DNA of 64,000 nt from positions 790,567-854,566 of the forward strand of contig JAQFVV010012673.1 of assembly GCA_028023455.1 (NCBI GenBank), given 5' to 3'. The position numbers and the translations under genes are program-made. Source of the stretch: Epiperipatus broadwayi. Its lineage: Eukaryota; Onychophora; Udeonychophora; Euonychophora; Peripatidae. This document shows, one piece after another, positions 62,800-64,000 of the stretch. Within the stretch, counting starts at the first letter, position 1; each line of letters opens with the position of its first letter. The notes below the pieces were generated by a model. That model ran no database searches and was not told the DNA's origin. It worked only from the letters and a program-made list of their open reading frames with translations.

Positions 62800-62945
62800 C
62801 CTAAGGCTCCTCACTGATGAAAGCCACAAGCTAGAAACTAGCCTAGAAATATTGGATGAGTAATCATTAGATAATCCTGCATCCATTAATTATTCTGGCT
62901 TGCACTGAGTGGTGCTAATTTATGGAGAGTTTTCCCTCTGTGTAA
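62800..62945 (+). repeat. FB-A single arm with hairpin motif
   Basis: Plus strand 62812-62840 reads CTGATGA, A, AGC, loop CACAA, GCT, A, GAAAC. The rest of an FB-A arm follows (ATTATTCTGGCTTGCACTGA, TTATGGAGAGTTTT). No inverted partner. Confidence 0.82.
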
Positions 62946-63338
62946 AATAAATGTTCAAATATATCCACAACCATTCAAAAATTTATATTTCTCATGAATA
63001 TATTTGTCATTTATTTCCTTGTGTTTGTTTAATGGGGGAAAGGTGAGATACCTCATTCCTTATGGCTCTTGAGTAGTATGGGGTTGGAAGATTTAGATAA
63101 AATGGCTAACCGATTTAAAATGTTTGCTGACCCCTGAGGACTGTGAATAGCCATTATTTTTATGCTTAGGATATTTTAATGATTTGGTTTTGAAATATGA
63201 CTACATTTAGTGATGTATTACATCTAAGGAATCATCTAATTGTATGAAACAATAAAACTTGATGTGTTAGGGTGTTTCGCAGTTTGCAAAAATGAAAATA
63301 GGTGAATTCTAATATGTTAAAATGTATTGTAGTTTAAA

Positions 63339-63657
<319 letters not shown>

Positions 63658-64000
63658 GAAGAAGAAGATAGTGACATTTGGGCCTATGAAGTTGTATCAG
63701 CAGATACTAAAGATGCTTTTAATATTTCAGTTATTCTAAAATAAAAATAAAATGATAACAAATACTGCAGCATCAGGCATTTTATTAAATAAGTTGTATT
63801 AAATCATGCATTAGTGATTTTCAATGATTCAGAGTTATTTTCAAGAACCCATAAATATATTGCAATATAATTTTATTATCAAAAAAAAAAACGAAAAAAG
63901 TTTGATTTATACAGTTTTTTTAATTTCATTTTATCAATGTCAGCAAACCATTTGATTTTCTTGATTGAGCAGGTATATATCAATATTTGTATACACAGTT

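Overview
This is a very AT-rich, gene-poor stretch of an animal genome, made almost entirely of repeats. It looks like an invertebrate, but I cannot name the species. The evidence for an animal is RTE-clade LINEs with (TGA)n tails, tRNA-derived SINEs with 12-15 bp target-site duplications (TSDs), fold-back elements, one hAT-like element and abundant (TA)n and (TAA)n microsatellites. There are no bacterial features and no complete host gene. Three short minus-strand exon candidates (about 14.4, 19.6 and 20.9 kb) are the only hints of a host gene, and they are weak.

The main component is one RTE LINE family with at least 12 copies: 1-2979, 3350-4655, 6270-6655, 11246-11547, 12366-12840, 15690-16079, 21262-21381, 31885-33921, 34684-41117 (interrupted), 50386-52847, 56660-60905 and 61905-62083. 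A full copy is about 3.3 kb. It has a roughly 0.45 kb 5' UTR and one ORF of about 940 residues (APE endonuclease, reverse transcriptase, C-terminal domain), and ends in a (TGA)n tail. The copy at the left edge is open across all 847 visible codons but has Lys for Asn in the endonuclease GDFN motif. The 34.7 kb copy has a frameshift near its start, and the 31.9 kb copy has one internal stop. Two other LINE lineages survive as remnants (LINE-B at 14.7 and 18.1 kb; LINE-C at 46.1-47.9 kb).

Among these lie five tRNA-derived SINEs and many short inverted-repeat elements. I name the recurring ones FB-A (12.1, 15.3, 16.8, 56.3, 59.1, 62.8 kb), FB-B (13.8, 58.5 kb), FB-C (34.2/41.1 kb), and X, the TATAGGGT family (5.2, 54.7, 56.9 kb). 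Insertions are nested. At 34.2-41.6 kb an FB-C palindrome holds a full-length RTE (13 bp TSD), which in turn holds an unidentified insertion of about 3.1 kb. At 56.7-60.9 kb a decayed RTE holds an X dimer, an FB-B element, an FB-A fragment and a SINE.

The most interesting observation is that several families with otherwise unrelated arms (FB-A, X, the 34.0 kb fold-back, the 41.7-42.1 kb array and, more weakly, others) share one small RNA-like motif: CTGANGA, one unpaired base, a 3-5 bp hairpin, then GAAA(C/T). Stem bases covary between FB-A copies. This is the layout of a hammerhead ribozyme core with a minimal helix III, a motif known from Penelope-like elements and animal retrozymes. The X family and the 41.6-42.2 kb array also show partial-tandem plus inverted-unit structure, and X copies have 10-13 bp TSDs, as expected of Penelope-type mobilisation. 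Catalytic activity is not shown by the sequence.
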